Shown piece by piece: positions 32,133 to 40,559 of a DNA stretch of 64,000 nt. The first letter of the stretch is position 1; each line of letters opens with the position of its first letter. Where the stretch lies: contig JBKQRV010000020.1 of assembly GCA_052143835.1 (NCBI GenBank), positions 3,179 to 67,178 on the forward strand. Reading direction: 5' to 3'. Below the pieces are notes generated by a model. That model saw only the letters and a program-made list of their open reading frames with translations, did not search any database and had not been told where the DNA came from. Source of the DNA: DASPPM01 sp052143835. Its GTDB lineage: Bacteria > Pseudomonadota > Alphaproteobacteria > JACZXZ01. A program made the position numbers and the translations under genes.

Positions 32133-33719
32133 CTAGGCCTTGCGGCTCTTCACGCGCGCGGCGATGGCATTCACCACCGCCTGGGCCGAGAGCACGGCAC
32201 CCTCCTGCCAGGAGGTGACGTAGCTCATATGCTCGCCCGTGAAATAGATCGGCCCGTCGGGCTCGATGAGCGTCGCGTAGGCGGTCTTGCGCCCCTCGGG
32301 CGTCCAATGGACCCAGGCGCCGAGGTTGTAGGGGACCTTTGCCCAGGCGACCGAGATGCCGTGCTCGACCTCCTCGGCATAGCGCGCATGAAGCTTGGCG
32401 CCGCTCGCGGCGGCAAGCCGGTTGCGCTCGTTCGGCTTGAGGGCGCCGAAGCGCTCGGCGATGGCGTCGCTCCAGACAAAGGCGCCGAGCAGGATGCCCG
32501 TGCGGCCGTGATAGCCCCCCGTCGGATACCATACTTGCGTGATGTCCTGGTCGGTCCAGGAAATGCCGCCGTAGATGGCGTCGTCCTCCTCCCAGAAGCG
32601 GCGTTTCGCCTGGAAGGCGAGCTTGACCGCCTTTCCGTAGCTCGCGGAAGCGATGGCCGCCTTGTAGGCGGGCGAGAAATCGGCGGCCACCGCGCCGAGC
32701 ACCGAGAGCGGAAGTGCTACGATGCAGAAGTCCGCCTGGAGCGCGTGCAGCCGGCCGCTCCCGCGCCGGCGATAGAGGACGCGCACCCCCTCGCCCGCGC
32801 GGTGGATCTCGCGCACCTCCGCCCCCAGGCGCAGCATGGGATGCACGCGTCGCTCGAAGGCGCGCGCGATGCGGTCCATCCCGCCTACCGGCTGCAGCAT
32901 CGTGGGCGCGAAATCGATGAGATCCCCCCAGTTGATCTGGAAGAAGGCGAACTCCGTGCGCAGCATCTCGCTAAGCGCGAGCGGCGCCAGCAGCTTGCCG
33001 GGCTGATCGCCGGCCCCCGGCCATTCGCCGAAGCCCGCGCGCGCCGAACCCATGTAGCGGAAGTCGCGGTCGAGGGCCCCGAACCCACGCACCATGGCGA
33101 GGAAGCGTTCGCGGTCGTCGGCGGTCACCGCTTCGTCGAGCGCGTGCTGATTGACCGCCTTGGCGAGGAGCTCGGCGATGTAGCCGCGGCCGTCGTTGAT
33201 GAACTGGCGCGCGCGCACCGGACGCCCGCCGAACGCCTTGTCGCTCTGGAAGAAGGCGTTGCGGTTGTCGTTGACCCGCGCCTCGAGTGCCACGCCGAAC
33301 TTCCGGCAATAGCCGAGGAGCGCCTGGTGATATTGGGGGATGCGCGCCGGACCGGCATTGAAATACATCTCCCGCCCGGCGGCGAAGGCGCAGTGCTGCC
33401 GGCTGTCGAGCTCGTCGACGACGTCGCCGCGGCGGAGCGTCCAGTTGCGCCCGCCGGTGCGCTCGCGCGCCTCGAGGATGGTGCAACGATAGCCCGCGCG
33501 CGCGAGCTCGTAGGCGGCCGTCATGCCGGCGATCCCGGCGCCGAGGATGACGACATGCGTGCCGCGCCCCGAGCCATGCGGGAGCTCGGGCGGGCCCGCA
33601 TAGGCCGTCGGCACCGGCAGGAGCCCCATCGCCGCCATGGTCTCGTAGAGCGCCGCGGCACCGCCGGCCCTGCCGACCAGGTTCAAGAAGCCGCGACGGG
33701 TTAATCCTGCCTTCGCCAT
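32133..33719 (-). CDS. Tat-exported flavin amine oxidase family protein
   Basis: A 528-residue FAD enzyme. The N terminus carries a twin-arginine signal (LTRRGFLNLVG, residues 6-16), with cleavage probably near TAYAGP around residue 40. The FAD motif is VVILGAGIAGMTAAYE (56-71), followed by EARERTGGRNWT of the amine-oxidase family; the C-terminal FAD segment is IYFTGEHMSYVTSWQEGAV. It probably oxidises an amine or amino acid in the periplasm with release of hydrogen peroxide. Export by Tat means FAD is inserted before translocation. Substrate not inferable. Confidence 0.88.
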   Translation of the reverse strand: MAKAGLTRRGFLNLVGRAGGAAALYETMAAMGLLPVPTAYAGPPELPHGSGRGTHVVILGAGIAGMTAAYELARAGYRCTILEARERTGGRNWTLRRGDVVDELDSRQHCAFAAGREMYFNAGPARIPQYHQALLGYCRKFGVALEARVNDNRNAFFQSDKAFGGRPVRARQFINDGRGYIAELLAKAVNQHALDEAVTADDRERFLAMVRGFGALDRDFRYMGSARAGFGEWPGAGDQPGKLLAPLALSEMLRTEFAFFQINWGDLIDFAPTMLQPVGGMDRIARAFERRVHPMLRLGAEVREIHRAGEGVRVLYRRRGSGRLHALQADFCIVALPLSVLGAVAADFSPAYKAAIASASYGKAVKLAFQAKRRFWEEDDAIYGGISWTDQDITQVWYPTGGYHGRTGILLGAFVWSDAIAERFGALKPNERNRLAAASGAKLHARYAEEVEHGISVAWAKVPYNLGAWVHWTPEGRKTAYATLIEPDGPIYFTGEHMSYVTSWQEGAVLSAQAVVNAIAARVKSRKA

Positions 33720-33800
33720 GTCAACCTCCTGCCGTCCGCATGAGGGTCGCAGTCGTCGCCTGGCCGAAACTTAGAGCCAACTGCTGAAAATCCGAGCGTC

Positions 33801-33896
33801 ACCCCCACCCCACCCTCCCCCTTCGAGGGCGAGGGGGTTTTGTTGCAAAGCCACACTCTTCCCTCCCCCCTTGAGGGGGAGGGTAGGGTGGGGGGT
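33801..33896. repeat. GC-rich palindromic repeat family B, copy 1
   Basis: Runs such as CCACCCTCCCCCTT on one side are mirrored by GAGGGGGAGGGTAGGGTGGG on the other, with a short AT-richer centre (TTTTGTTGCAAAG). A related element lies at 41202-41331. The repeat lies between two codirectional minus-strand genes and can form strong hairpins. Confidence 0.75.
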
Positions 33897-33922
33897 GTGT
33901 CACGCACGTATCGTTCCGCGTA

Positions 33923-34744
33923 CTAAATGCGCTTTCTCGGCGGTCGTCCCTTGAGCGTTGCGAGCGGTAGGCGCGCGGTCTCCACGAGAATGGCGGCCAA
34001 GCGGGTGGCGGCCTCCTCCAGGAGGGCGCGGCCCCGCGCGGCACTCGCCTTGCGCGCGTCGCCCGCGGCACCGCTCGGGCTCAAGTCCTGGGCAAGCCAG
34101 CTGAAGGTTACCTGGCCGTGGGCGCCGATCTCCTTGTAGCGCTTGGCGAGCTCGAGCGAGCGCGGCGCGAAATTCCGCAGCTTGCCGCGGCGCACCAGGT
34201 CGGGGCGGAGATGGAGCATGAGCGAGGTCTCTGCAGCACCTGCGTGGATGCCGTGCCTGACCTCGTTCTCATCGAAGAAGCGCCGCGCGTCCCACAGGCG
34301 GTAGAGGTTGACCTGGACGACCAGCATCCCGTGCTTCCGGCGCAGGCGCCGGCCGACGATGTCGAGGAGCTGCGACTGGCCGCCGTGGCTGTTGCAGAGC
34401 ACGAGCTTCTTGATGCCCGCGCGCGCGACGCCGTCGGCCACCTCCTCCCAGAGGCGGATGGCGGTCTCGGGGCTGAGCGAGAGTGTTCCCGGAAAATCCT
34501 CGTGCTCGTCGCTGCGGCCGATGACGAGGGCCGGCAGCACGATGAGCGGGAGCGGCTCGGGCACGAGCTCGAGCGTGCGCGCGAGCACGCCCTCGTTGAT
34601 CACCGCGTCGACCGCGACGGCGAGATGGGGGCCGTGCTGCTCGATCGCGGCCACGGGCAGGACAGCGACGACGCTCGCCCCACCGAGGGCGGCGATTTCC
34701 TCGCTCGTCATCTCCTGCCAGTAGCGGCGTGGCGGCTTCGGCAC
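33923..34744 (-). CDS. creatininase family metallohydrolase
   Basis: A 273-residue creatininase-fold amidohydrolase. Metal ligands are visible as E35 and H37 in IEQHGPH, D46 in AVAVDAVI, then the CNSHGGQS loop and an acidic residue in GAAETSLML. The family includes creatininase, mycofactocin MftE and the FAPy deformylase, which open cyclic or formyl amides. The N-terminal W-x-E-M-T-S-E-E-I motif is common to the group. It is first in a short run with a cyclophilin-like gene 11 bases upstream, suggesting a joint function. Confidence 0.88.
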   Translation of the reverse strand: MPKPPRRYWQEMTSEEIAALGGASVVAVLPVAAIEQHGPHLAVAVDAVINEGVLARTLELVPEPLPLIVLPALVIGRSDEHEDFPGTLSLSPETAIRLWEEVADGVARAGIKKLVLCNSHGGQSQLLDIVGRRLRRKHGMLVVQVNLYRLWDARRFFDENEVRHGIHAGAAETSLMLHLRPDLVRRGKLRNFAPRSLELAKRYKEIGAHGQVTFSWLAQDLSPSGAAGDARKASAARGRALLEEAATRLAAILVETARLPLATLKGRPPRKRI

Positions 34745-34755
34745 CTCGGCACCGG

Positions 34756-35130
34756 CTACTCGAGCCGCTCGACCGTGATCAGCTCGCCGGCCTTGACCGC
34801 GCCGAGGCTGCGCACGTCCTCGACCGCGCGGCCCCAGATATTGGTGGGTGCTGCCAGGCGGATCTCGTCGCCGCGCGAGATCGGCGTGCGGCCGAAGCCG
34901 ATGGCGATGGAGTTGCCCTCGACCCAGAAGGCGAGCTCGCCCGGCTGGACCACCTCGCGCGCGCCCGCCTCGCGGCCGACCGAGACGGGTGTCGCAAAAT
35001 AGACCTCCTCGCCCCAGCGCTCGGCGCGCGAGGCGAACGGCGCCTTGGCATAGATTGCCTCCGCCGTCGGCGTCTCGAGCAGCTCGGCGGTGAGCACGAC
35101 CTTGCCGATCGTGAGCTTGAGCCTCAGCAC
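34756..35130 (-). CDS. cyclophilin-like fold protein (DUF369/Cyclophil_like type)
   Basis: The 124-residue protein has the pattern of the bacterial cyclophilin-like beta-barrel family: LLETPTAEAIYAKAPF, then WGEEVYFATPV, a long GELAFWVEGNSIAIGFGRTPIS barrel segment (about 68-89, split here by a turn) and a conserved end IWGRAVEDVRSLG. These proteins lack the catalytic arginine of true peptidyl-prolyl isomerases and have no settled role. It overlaps no gene but is 11 bases from the creatininase gene, an association that suggests a linked pathway for amide compounds. Confidence 0.82.
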   Translation of the reverse strand: MLRLKLTIGKVVLTAELLETPTAEAIYAKAPFASRAERWGEEVYFATPVSVGREAGAREVVQPGELAFWVEGNSIAIGFGRTPISRGDEIRLAAPTNIWGRAVEDVRSLGAVKAGELITVERLE

Positions 35131-35232
35131 AATGCCTCCTCCCGATCGCTTGCCTGGCTATCTAAGAGCTTCGCGAAGCCGCACCCCTTCCTTATAAACC
35201 ATATGCGGTTTCGCGAGAACCTTTGCCCGCGC

Positions 35233-35940
35233 TCATCCGGCCGCCTCGAAGGGAAAGCGGCGCAGCTCGCGGAAAGGCTCGCCAGGACCCGGCTCGACGA
35301 AGATGGAAACGGCATCGACCGCAACGGGCCGAGCGAGCAGGCGGGCCAGCCGAGGCTCGAGCGCCCGCTTGAGCCGCGCGCGCTCTTCCGCAGCGAGTGG
35401 CACCGTGAGCGTCATGTGGAAGCGGAACTCCTCCATCACGTAGGGATAGCCCCAGCGTGCTGAGAGCGCCTGCTGGCGCGGCGAGAGCGGCGGGAGGCCG
35501 CGGCGCGACGGCACCGCCTTGTCGGGCCGAGCCCGGAAGCCATCGAAGGCGCGCACGCAGTCCTCGGCGAGGCCCGCAAGCAGCGGCGGCGTCGAGCTTG
35601 GCACCAGGGCCAAGAAGCCGCCGAGGCTGGCGAGCTCCATTCCCTGAATTTCGAAGGGAAGCCGGGCGGCGGCGAAGCCCATCGTGTAGGCCACGAGCTC
35701 GCCGAGGGTTGTACCCCGCGCCAGCCGGAAGGGCGCCTTCAAGGTGGCGTGCCAGCCGTAACGGGCGGGCTCGGCCGTGAGTGCGGCGAGCTCCGCTGCC
35801 GCAAAGCCGGGAAGGACCAAGCGCTCGACCGCCTCGCCCGTGACCGCGTCGCGCCCGAGCCAGGCGCGGCCGAAGCGTCCGAGGGCCGACCACCTGCGGG
35901 GCGTGAAATAGATGGCGAAGCGCGCTTGAGGGAAGTTCAA
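35233..35940 (-). CDS. DUF1045 protein, 2H-phosphoesterase-like
   Basis: A 235-residue protein of the DUF1045 family, normally encoded in phosphonate (phn) operons. It has two HxT motifs, H64-x-T66 (WHATLKAPF) and H175-x-T177 (FHMTLTVPL), the hallmark of two-histidine phosphoesterases that act on cyclic phosphates or nucleotides. The opening RFAIYFTPRRWSAL matches the family. No C-P lyase genes are present here, so this copy stands outside its usual context. The catalytic role is inferred from the paired motifs. Confidence 0.85.
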   Translation of the reverse strand: MNFPQARFAIYFTPRRWSALGRFGRAWLGRDAVTGEAVERLVLPGFAAAELAALTAEPARYGWHATLKAPFRLARGTTLGELVAYTMGFAAARLPFEIQGMELASLGGFLALVPSSTPPLLAGLAEDCVRAFDGFRARPDKAVPSRRGLPPLSPRQQALSARWGYPYVMEEFRFHMTLTVPLAAEERARLKRALEPRLARLLARPVAVDAVSIFVEPGPGEPFRELRRFPFEAAG

Positions 35941-35992
35941 GACCGTCTTCCTCCGCAGCCCTGATCTACATCAAGGCGCCCGTCCGGCGACC

Positions 35993-36244
35993 ATGACAAC
36001 GTGGCGGCCTCGAGACGTGGTGGAGGTCACCATGAAGGCCCATGCCGAGGCGGCGAGATCGCAGGCCGAGAGCTGTCGGCGCTTTGCCCGGCTCGCGCGC
36101 CGCGACCCGCTCCAAGCCGAGCTCCTCTTGCTCGCGGATGCTTATGACATGTTGTCGGTCCGTCTTTCCAGCGCCGACGAGCGTGAGCCCGAGGAGGCGC
36201 GCGTGACCCCTGCCGCATGGCCTGCCGCGAGAAAACCGGAATAA
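35993..36244 (+). CDS. small hypothetical protein
   Basis: An 83-codon frame (or 70 codons from an ATG at 36032) with a helical central part: AARSQAESCRRFARLARRDPLQAELLLLADAYD is broken over residues 20-52, then a charged tail. Similar short helical proteins with a RRFARLA...LLLLADAY pattern occur in alphaproteobacteria, so it may be real. No domain or neighbour gives a function. It is divergent from the DUF1045 gene and 90 bases upstream of the PLP enzyme gene. Confidence 0.45.
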   Translation: MTTWRPRDVVEVTMKAHAEAARSQAESCRRFARLARRDPLQAELLLLADAYDMLSVRLSSADEREPEEARVTPAAWPAARKPE

Positions 36245-36334
36245 GGGAACGGCGCGGCATTGCAACGCCGCGCGACATCGGCTACCTGCTTGGCGAGCCA
36301 AGCAGGACCCGACCGCGACGATAAAGGCTGCGTC

Positions 36335-37456
36335 ATGACCTCCCGCCCTCCCGCCGAGATCGGCATGCCTCTTGCCGAGGTCGACACGCCGGCCCTCCTC
36401 GTCGATCTCGAGGCGCTCGAGCGCAATCTGCGCCGGCTCGGAGACCGTGCCCGCGAATTGGGCGTACGCATCCGGCCCCACGCCAAGACCCACAAGTCGC
36501 CCACGATCGCGCGCAAGCAGATCGCCCTCGGCGCCGTCGGCGTCTGCTGCCAGAAGGTGAGCGAGGCCGAGGCGCTGGTCGCGGGCGGTATCGACGACGT
36601 GCTGGTGTCGAACGAGGTGGTGGGACGACAGAAGCTCGAGCGGCTGGCAGCGCTTGCCCGCGAGGCGCGCGTCGGGGTCTGCGTCGACGAGGCCGAGAAC
36701 ACAGCCGCCTTCGGCGCGGCCGCGCGGGCCTATGGCGTGGTGCTCGACGTGCTCGTCGAGATCAATGTCGGCGCCAACCGCTGCGGCGTCGAGCCGGGCG
36801 AGCCGGCGTTGGCGCTGGCCGAGCGCGTGGCCGGCACCTCGGGCCTGCGCTTGCGCGGGCTCCAGGCCTATCACGGATCGGCGCAGCACCTGCGCGGCTA
36901 TGAGGAGCGCCGGGCGGCGATCGCTGCGGCGGCGCTCAAGGCCGAGCGGACCGCAACGCTCCTCAAGGGCCGCGGCCTCGCCTGCGAAGTGGTGGCGGGG
37001 GCCGGCACCGGCACTTACGCCTTCGAGGGTGCGAGCGGCGTCTACAACGAGCTGCAGGCCGGCTCCTACGTCTTCATGGATGCGGACTACGCGAAAAACC
37101 TCGCCGCGGACGGCAATCCCGTCCGCGAGTTCGAGCACGCGCTCTTCGTCTATGCCACGGTCATGAGCAAGCCCAACGCCGAGCGCGCGGTGCTCGACGC
37201 GGGCCTCAAGGCCGTGAGCGTCGATTCCGGCATGCCGCGGCTCTTGGGTCGCGAGGATGCGGAATACGTGCGCGCCTCCGACGAGCACGGCGTGCTGCGG
37301 CTCAAGGAGAGCAATCGCCCGCTCGCCGTCGGCCAGAAGCTGCGCCTCATCCCCGGCCATTGCGATCCGACCGTCAACCTCTACGACTGGTACGTCGGCT
37401 ATCGCGGCGAGCGGGTCGAGGCGATCTGGCCCATCGCCCGCGGCCCCGGCAATTGA
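36335..37456 (+). CDS. DSD1/alanine-racemase-fold PLP enzyme (D-threonine or 3-hydroxyaspartate aldolase-like)
   Basis: A 373-residue fold-type III PLP enzyme. The lysine forming the Schiff base is K51 in RPHAKTHKS. The C-terminal D-serine-dehydratase-like domain ends with H342-x-C343-type metal site PGHCDPTVNLYD. The family includes D-threonine aldolase, D-serine dehydratase and the 3-hydroxyaspartate aldolase BhcC of the beta-hydroxyaspartate cycle; I cannot choose between them, and no bhcA/B/D neighbours are seen. The ATG at 36335 begins the conserved part. Confidence 0.85.
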   Translation: MTSRPPAEIGMPLAEVDTPALLVDLEALERNLRRLGDRARELGVRIRPHAKTHKSPTIARKQIALGAVGVCCQKVSEAEALVAGGIDDVLVSNEVVGRQKLERLAALAREARVGVCVDEAENTAAFGAAARAYGVVLDVLVEINVGANRCGVEPGEPALALAERVAGTSGLRLRGLQAYHGSAQHLRGYEERRAAIAAAALKAERTATLLKGRGLACEVVAGAGTGTYAFEGASGVYNELQAGSYVFMDADYAKNLAADGNPVREFEHALFVYATVMSKPNAERAVLDAGLKAVSVDSGMPRLLGREDAEYVRASDEHGVLRLKESNRPLAVGQKLRLIPGHCDPTVNLYDWYVGYRGERVEAIWPIARGPGN

Positions 37457-37474
37457 CGGCGGCAGGGGCGCACG

Positions 37475-38962
37475 ATGAGCCTTCCGCAGCACGGCGTCGA
37501 CCCAGGGGGACCGGCGGAGGTGACGCGCGAGGCCACGGGGAGGCGGCTCCTCATCGCCGTGATCGCCCTCTTCCTCGGCATCGCCTTCGTGGCGACCGCG
37601 CTGGTCAGCTTCCTGGTCTCGAAGCACGAGCTGCGCGAATCGATCATCTCCGAGGAGCTGCCGCTCACCTCCGATACGATCTATTCGGAAATCCAGCGCG
37701 AGCTGGTGCAGCCAATCTTCATCTCCTCGACCATGGCGAACGACACGTTCCTGCGCGACTGGGTGCTCGCGGGCGAGCATGACGTCGGCCAGATGACCAA
37801 GTATCTCAACGAGATCAAGACGAAATACGGCGCCTTCACCGCCTTTTTCGTCTCCGAGCGCACGCGGAAATACTACTATGCCGACGGCATCCTGAAGACG
37901 GTGTCGGAAAGCGAGCCGCGCGACGTCTGGTACTTCCGCGTACGCCAGATGGCGGAAGACTACGAGCTCAACGTCGATCTCGACATGGCGCACCGCGACG
38001 CGCTCACGATTTTCATCAACTATCGTGTCTACGACTACGACCATCGCTTCATCGGCGCGGCGGGCGTGGGCCTCACCGTGAATGCGGTACGCCAGCTCAT
38101 CGAGCGCCTCCAGCAGCGTTATGGCCGGCTGATCTATTTCGTCAACGGCCAGGGCCGGATCATGCTGTCGGGCGTGGGCGAGGACGAGGGCGACATTCGC
38201 AAGACCGCGGGATTGGCCGCGGTCGCGGATGCTGCGCTCAACGGCACGGGCGGCTCCTTCGAATACGTGCGAGGCGGGCAGACGCACCTTCTGAACGTCC
38301 GCTTCATTCCGGAGCTTCACTGGTACGTCTTCGTCGAGAAGGTGGAGGATGAGGCGCTCGCTGGCATCCGCCGCGCGCTCTATGCCAACCTGGCCGTTGC
38401 TCTTTTCGTCACCACCATCGTGGTGGTGGTCCTGGCTTTGACCATCCGCCGCTTCCAGAGCCGCCTCGAAAGCATGGCGACGACGGACAAGCTGACCGGG
38501 CTCACCAACCGCCAAGCTTACGACATCCTCATGCGCCAGGCGGCGAAGGAGGCGCGGCGGGCGGGAGAGCCGCTCTGCCTCATCATGGCGGACATCGACC
38601 ACTTCAAGGAGATCAACGACCGCTTCGGGCATCTGCGCGGCGATGGTGTCCTCAAGTCGGTGGCCGGTACCGCGCTTCAGGGATTGCGCGACTCGGACAT
38701 CGCCTGCCGCTGGGGCGGGGAGGAGTTCCTCATTTTGCTGCGGAAATGCAATCTGGAGAATGCGCAGATCCTCGCTGAGCGCATCCGCGGCCAGGTGGAG
38801 AAAACGCCGGTCGAAGTCGACGGCGAGGCGCCCAAGGTGACGGTGAGCCTCGGCGTCGCCGAGCTTGCCGACGCCGAGGACGAGGACAAGCTGCTCTCCC
38901 GCACCGACCATGCCCTCTACCGGGCGAAGCGCGAAGGACGCAACCGCGTCGTCCTCGGCTGA
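37475..38962 (+). CDS. membrane diguanylate cyclase with periplasmic sensor
   Basis: A 495-residue GGDEF enzyme that makes cyclic di-GMP. Membrane segments lie at about 27-48 and 303-327; the 250 residues between them look like a Cache-type periplasmic sensor. The catalytic domain (about 335-495) has an active GGEEF (414-418) and an inhibitory site R405-DS-D408 exactly five residues upstream, so product feedback is expected. Metal aspartate D in MADIDHFKEIND is present. The stop is three bases from that of the convergent next gene. Confidence 0.93.
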   Translation: MSLPQHGVDPGGPAEVTREATGRRLLIAVIALFLGIAFVATALVSFLVSKHELRESIISEELPLTSDTIYSEIQRELVQPIFISSTMANDTFLRDWVLAGEHDVGQMTKYLNEIKTKYGAFTAFFVSERTRKYYYADGILKTVSESEPRDVWYFRVRQMAEDYELNVDLDMAHRDALTIFINYRVYDYDHRFIGAAGVGLTVNAVRQLIERLQQRYGRLIYFVNGQGRIMLSGVGEDEGDIRKTAGLAAVADAALNGTGGSFEYVRGGQTHLLNVRFIPELHWYVFVEKVEDEALAGIRRALYANLAVALFVTTIVVVVLALTIRRFQSRLESMATTDKLTGLTNRQAYDILMRQAAKEARRAGEPLCLIMADIDHFKEINDRFGHLRGDGVLKSVAGTALQGLRDSDIACRWGGEEFLILLRKCNLENAQILAERIRGQVEKTPVEVDGEAPKVTVSLGVAELADAEDEDKLLSRTDHALYRAKREGRNRVVLG

Positions 38963-38964
38963 GG

Positions 38965-39888
38965 CTAGGCGGAGCTCTCGGCGGCTGCCGCACGGGAGAC
39001 GAAGAGTCCCCGCAGCGCCTCGCGCACGGCACGGCCCTCGGCCAAGTCCCAGCAATTGACGATGGCGAGCCGGAAGCCGCCCGGCGGCATGGCGTGTTGC
39101 TCCGGCTCGCCCTCTTGCTCGAAGGTGATCTGGATCGAGGAGATGCCGGGGCGCTCGAGGAGACGGTCGACCGCCGCGTGATCGATCGACCAGCGCACGC
39201 CGTGAGAGCCGAACAGCACGACGCTGTAGCCCTCGCGCCGCTCATCGGCGAAGCGCCACCGCTTTTGCGCATAGAGCTCGATGACCGCCGCGAGCCAGCC
39301 GGGCCCGTTGAGGTCGAGCCACTGCTCGGCCATGCGCAGGTGGCACTCGATGATGCGCCCGCCGATGGTTTCGAAATTGACCACGCCGGTAAAGCCGCCG
39401 AGATGGCGTCCGACCCAGGTGCCGAGATAGCTCTCCAGCACCGGATCGGGCTCGGCATGCACGGTCCAATAATCGAAGGTGCCTTCGGGGCCGGGCTTTC
39501 CCGTGGTGTGGCGCCACCAGACGGGAGCGCCGTCGAGGAGCGCCGCATCGCTCGAGACATGCGGGCCAGTGAGAAAGGGCATCCACATATGTCCGGGCTC
39601 GTGCGCCGCCAGATACTCCTCCTCGCGCTCGACGAGGCGCCCGCCCATGCCCATGCCCTTCATGTTGTAGATGGGCTTGGAGAACACCGGATAGCTCTCC
39701 GGCAGCGTGCCGTGCGGCCCGTGCGGCAGGCCTTGGGTCTCGCAGATGAGGAGCTTGTTGTAGACCCAGCGATGGGCGGGATAGAGTTGCCAGGCGCTGG
39801 CGTCGTCGATCGGGATGACGACCCCTTCCGGAGTCGGATGATCGGCGAAATATTGCGCGCGCCAGGGGTCGAGACCGGGATAGGGCAT
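38965..39888 (-). CDS. uncharacterised protein, probably a divergent ATP-grasp enzyme
   Basis: The 307-residue protein belongs to an uncharacterised family. I see an ATP-grasp-like order: S70-K71-P72 in PVFSKPIYNMKGMGMGG (a lysine followed by a glycine-rich loop), MWMPFLTGPHVSSDAALLDG at 101-120 (like the E-x-x-x-G-x-E-x-x-V-D region), and GVVNFETIGGRIIECHLRM at 168-186, where E173 and E181 could hold magnesium and R185 the phosphate. The N-terminal third has no recognised domain. ATP-grasp enzymes join a carboxylate to an amine or thiol. The fold assignment is my inference from motif spacing. Confidence 0.6.
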   Translation of the reverse strand: MPYPGLDPWRAQYFADHPTPEGVVIPIDDASAWQLYPAHRWVYNKLLICETQGLPHGPHGTLPESYPVFSKPIYNMKGMGMGGRLVEREEEYLAAHEPGHMWMPFLTGPHVSSDAALLDGAPVWWRHTTGKPGPEGTFDYWTVHAEPDPVLESYLGTWVGRHLGGFTGVVNFETIGGRIIECHLRMAEQWLDLNGPGWLAAVIELYAQKRWRFADERREGYSVVLFGSHGVRWSIDHAAVDRLLERPGISSIQITFEQEGEPEQHAMPPGGFRLAIVNCWDLAEGRAVREALRGLFVSRAAAAESSA

Positions 39889-39938
39889 GGCGCCATCGTG
39901 GCAGATCGCGCGCTGCCGCGAAAGGAGGGAGGGCTCTC

Positions 39939-40388
39939 ATGGGCGAATGGATCGAGACCTTCAAGGGTGCGGTGCTCGCCTCCGAGTATGACTCCGAGTC
40001 CCACATGAACTCCCAGATCTACGTCGCGCGCTTCGACCAGGCCACGTGGTTCCTCTTGAGCTCGATCGGCATCACGCCGCGCTCGATGAAGCGGGCCGGC
40101 CGCCGCATCGCGGTCGTGCGCCAGAGCTATCAGTTCCTCAAGGAGCTCAAGGGCGGCGAGCTCGTCCTCGTACAAAGCGGCTTCGTCGCGGTCGGCCGCA
40201 AGTTCTTCCGCTTCCTTCACCGCATGCTCGATGCCGAGACGGGCCAGCTCGTCGCCACCAGCGATTCGACGGCGGTTGAGGCGAGCCTCGTCTCGGGCAA
40301 GTCGGCCGCCCTCCCCTCGGCCCAGCGCAAGCTCGCCGAGGCGCGGCTCGTCACCGCAAACGTCGCGGAGTCCTCGGGGCTGAGCTAG
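39939..40388 (+). CDS. acyl-CoA thioesterase-like hotdog protein
   Basis: A 149-residue hotdog-fold protein of the 4-hydroxybenzoyl-CoA thioesterase group. The expected motif appears as EYDSESHMNSQIYVARFDQATW (residues 16-37 read across), with the H-M-N active-site turn and the hydrophobic helix after it. The remaining strands include RIAVVRQSYQFLKEL and LVLVQSGFVAVGRKFF. These enzymes release acids from CoA; the substrate is not known. It starts after a GGAGGGAGGG ribosome site and is divergent from the ATP-grasp-like gene. Confidence 0.8.
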   Translation: MGEWIETFKGAVLASEYDSESHMNSQIYVARFDQATWFLLSSIGITPRSMKRAGRRIAVVRQSYQFLKELKGGELVLVQSGFVAVGRKFFRFLHRMLDAETGQLVATSDSTAVEASLVSGKSAALPSAQRKLAEARLVTANVAESSGLS

Positions 40389-40427
40389 CGCGCCCGTCCC
40401 GGAATTCACGACATCAGCTAAACACTC

Positions 40428-40528
40428 GTCATTGCGAGGCGCCGAAGGGCGCCGAAGCAATCCAGAGAGAGCTTTGCACCACGCACGCTGCCCCGGCGTA
40501 CGCCGGGGTTCGCTGCGCTCGCAATGAC
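40428..40528. repeat. palindromic repeat family A, copy 3
   Basis: Bounded by GTCATTGCGAG and CGCTCGCAATGAC. It shares the inner GCCCCGGCGTACGCCGGGG hairpin and flanks with copy 2. It lies between convergent genes, so it may double as a bidirectional terminator. Confidence 0.85.
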
Positions 40529-40559
40529 GGATAACTTCCGGTGAGGCGAGCTTTCGGGC

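Noticed and set aside
35966..39055. A 1029-codon open frame on the minus strand
   Set aside because: It is antisense to the PLP enzyme and the diguanylate cyclase, both with intact motifs. Its translation is rich in R, A, H and E with no domain; it exists because high GC makes stops rare.
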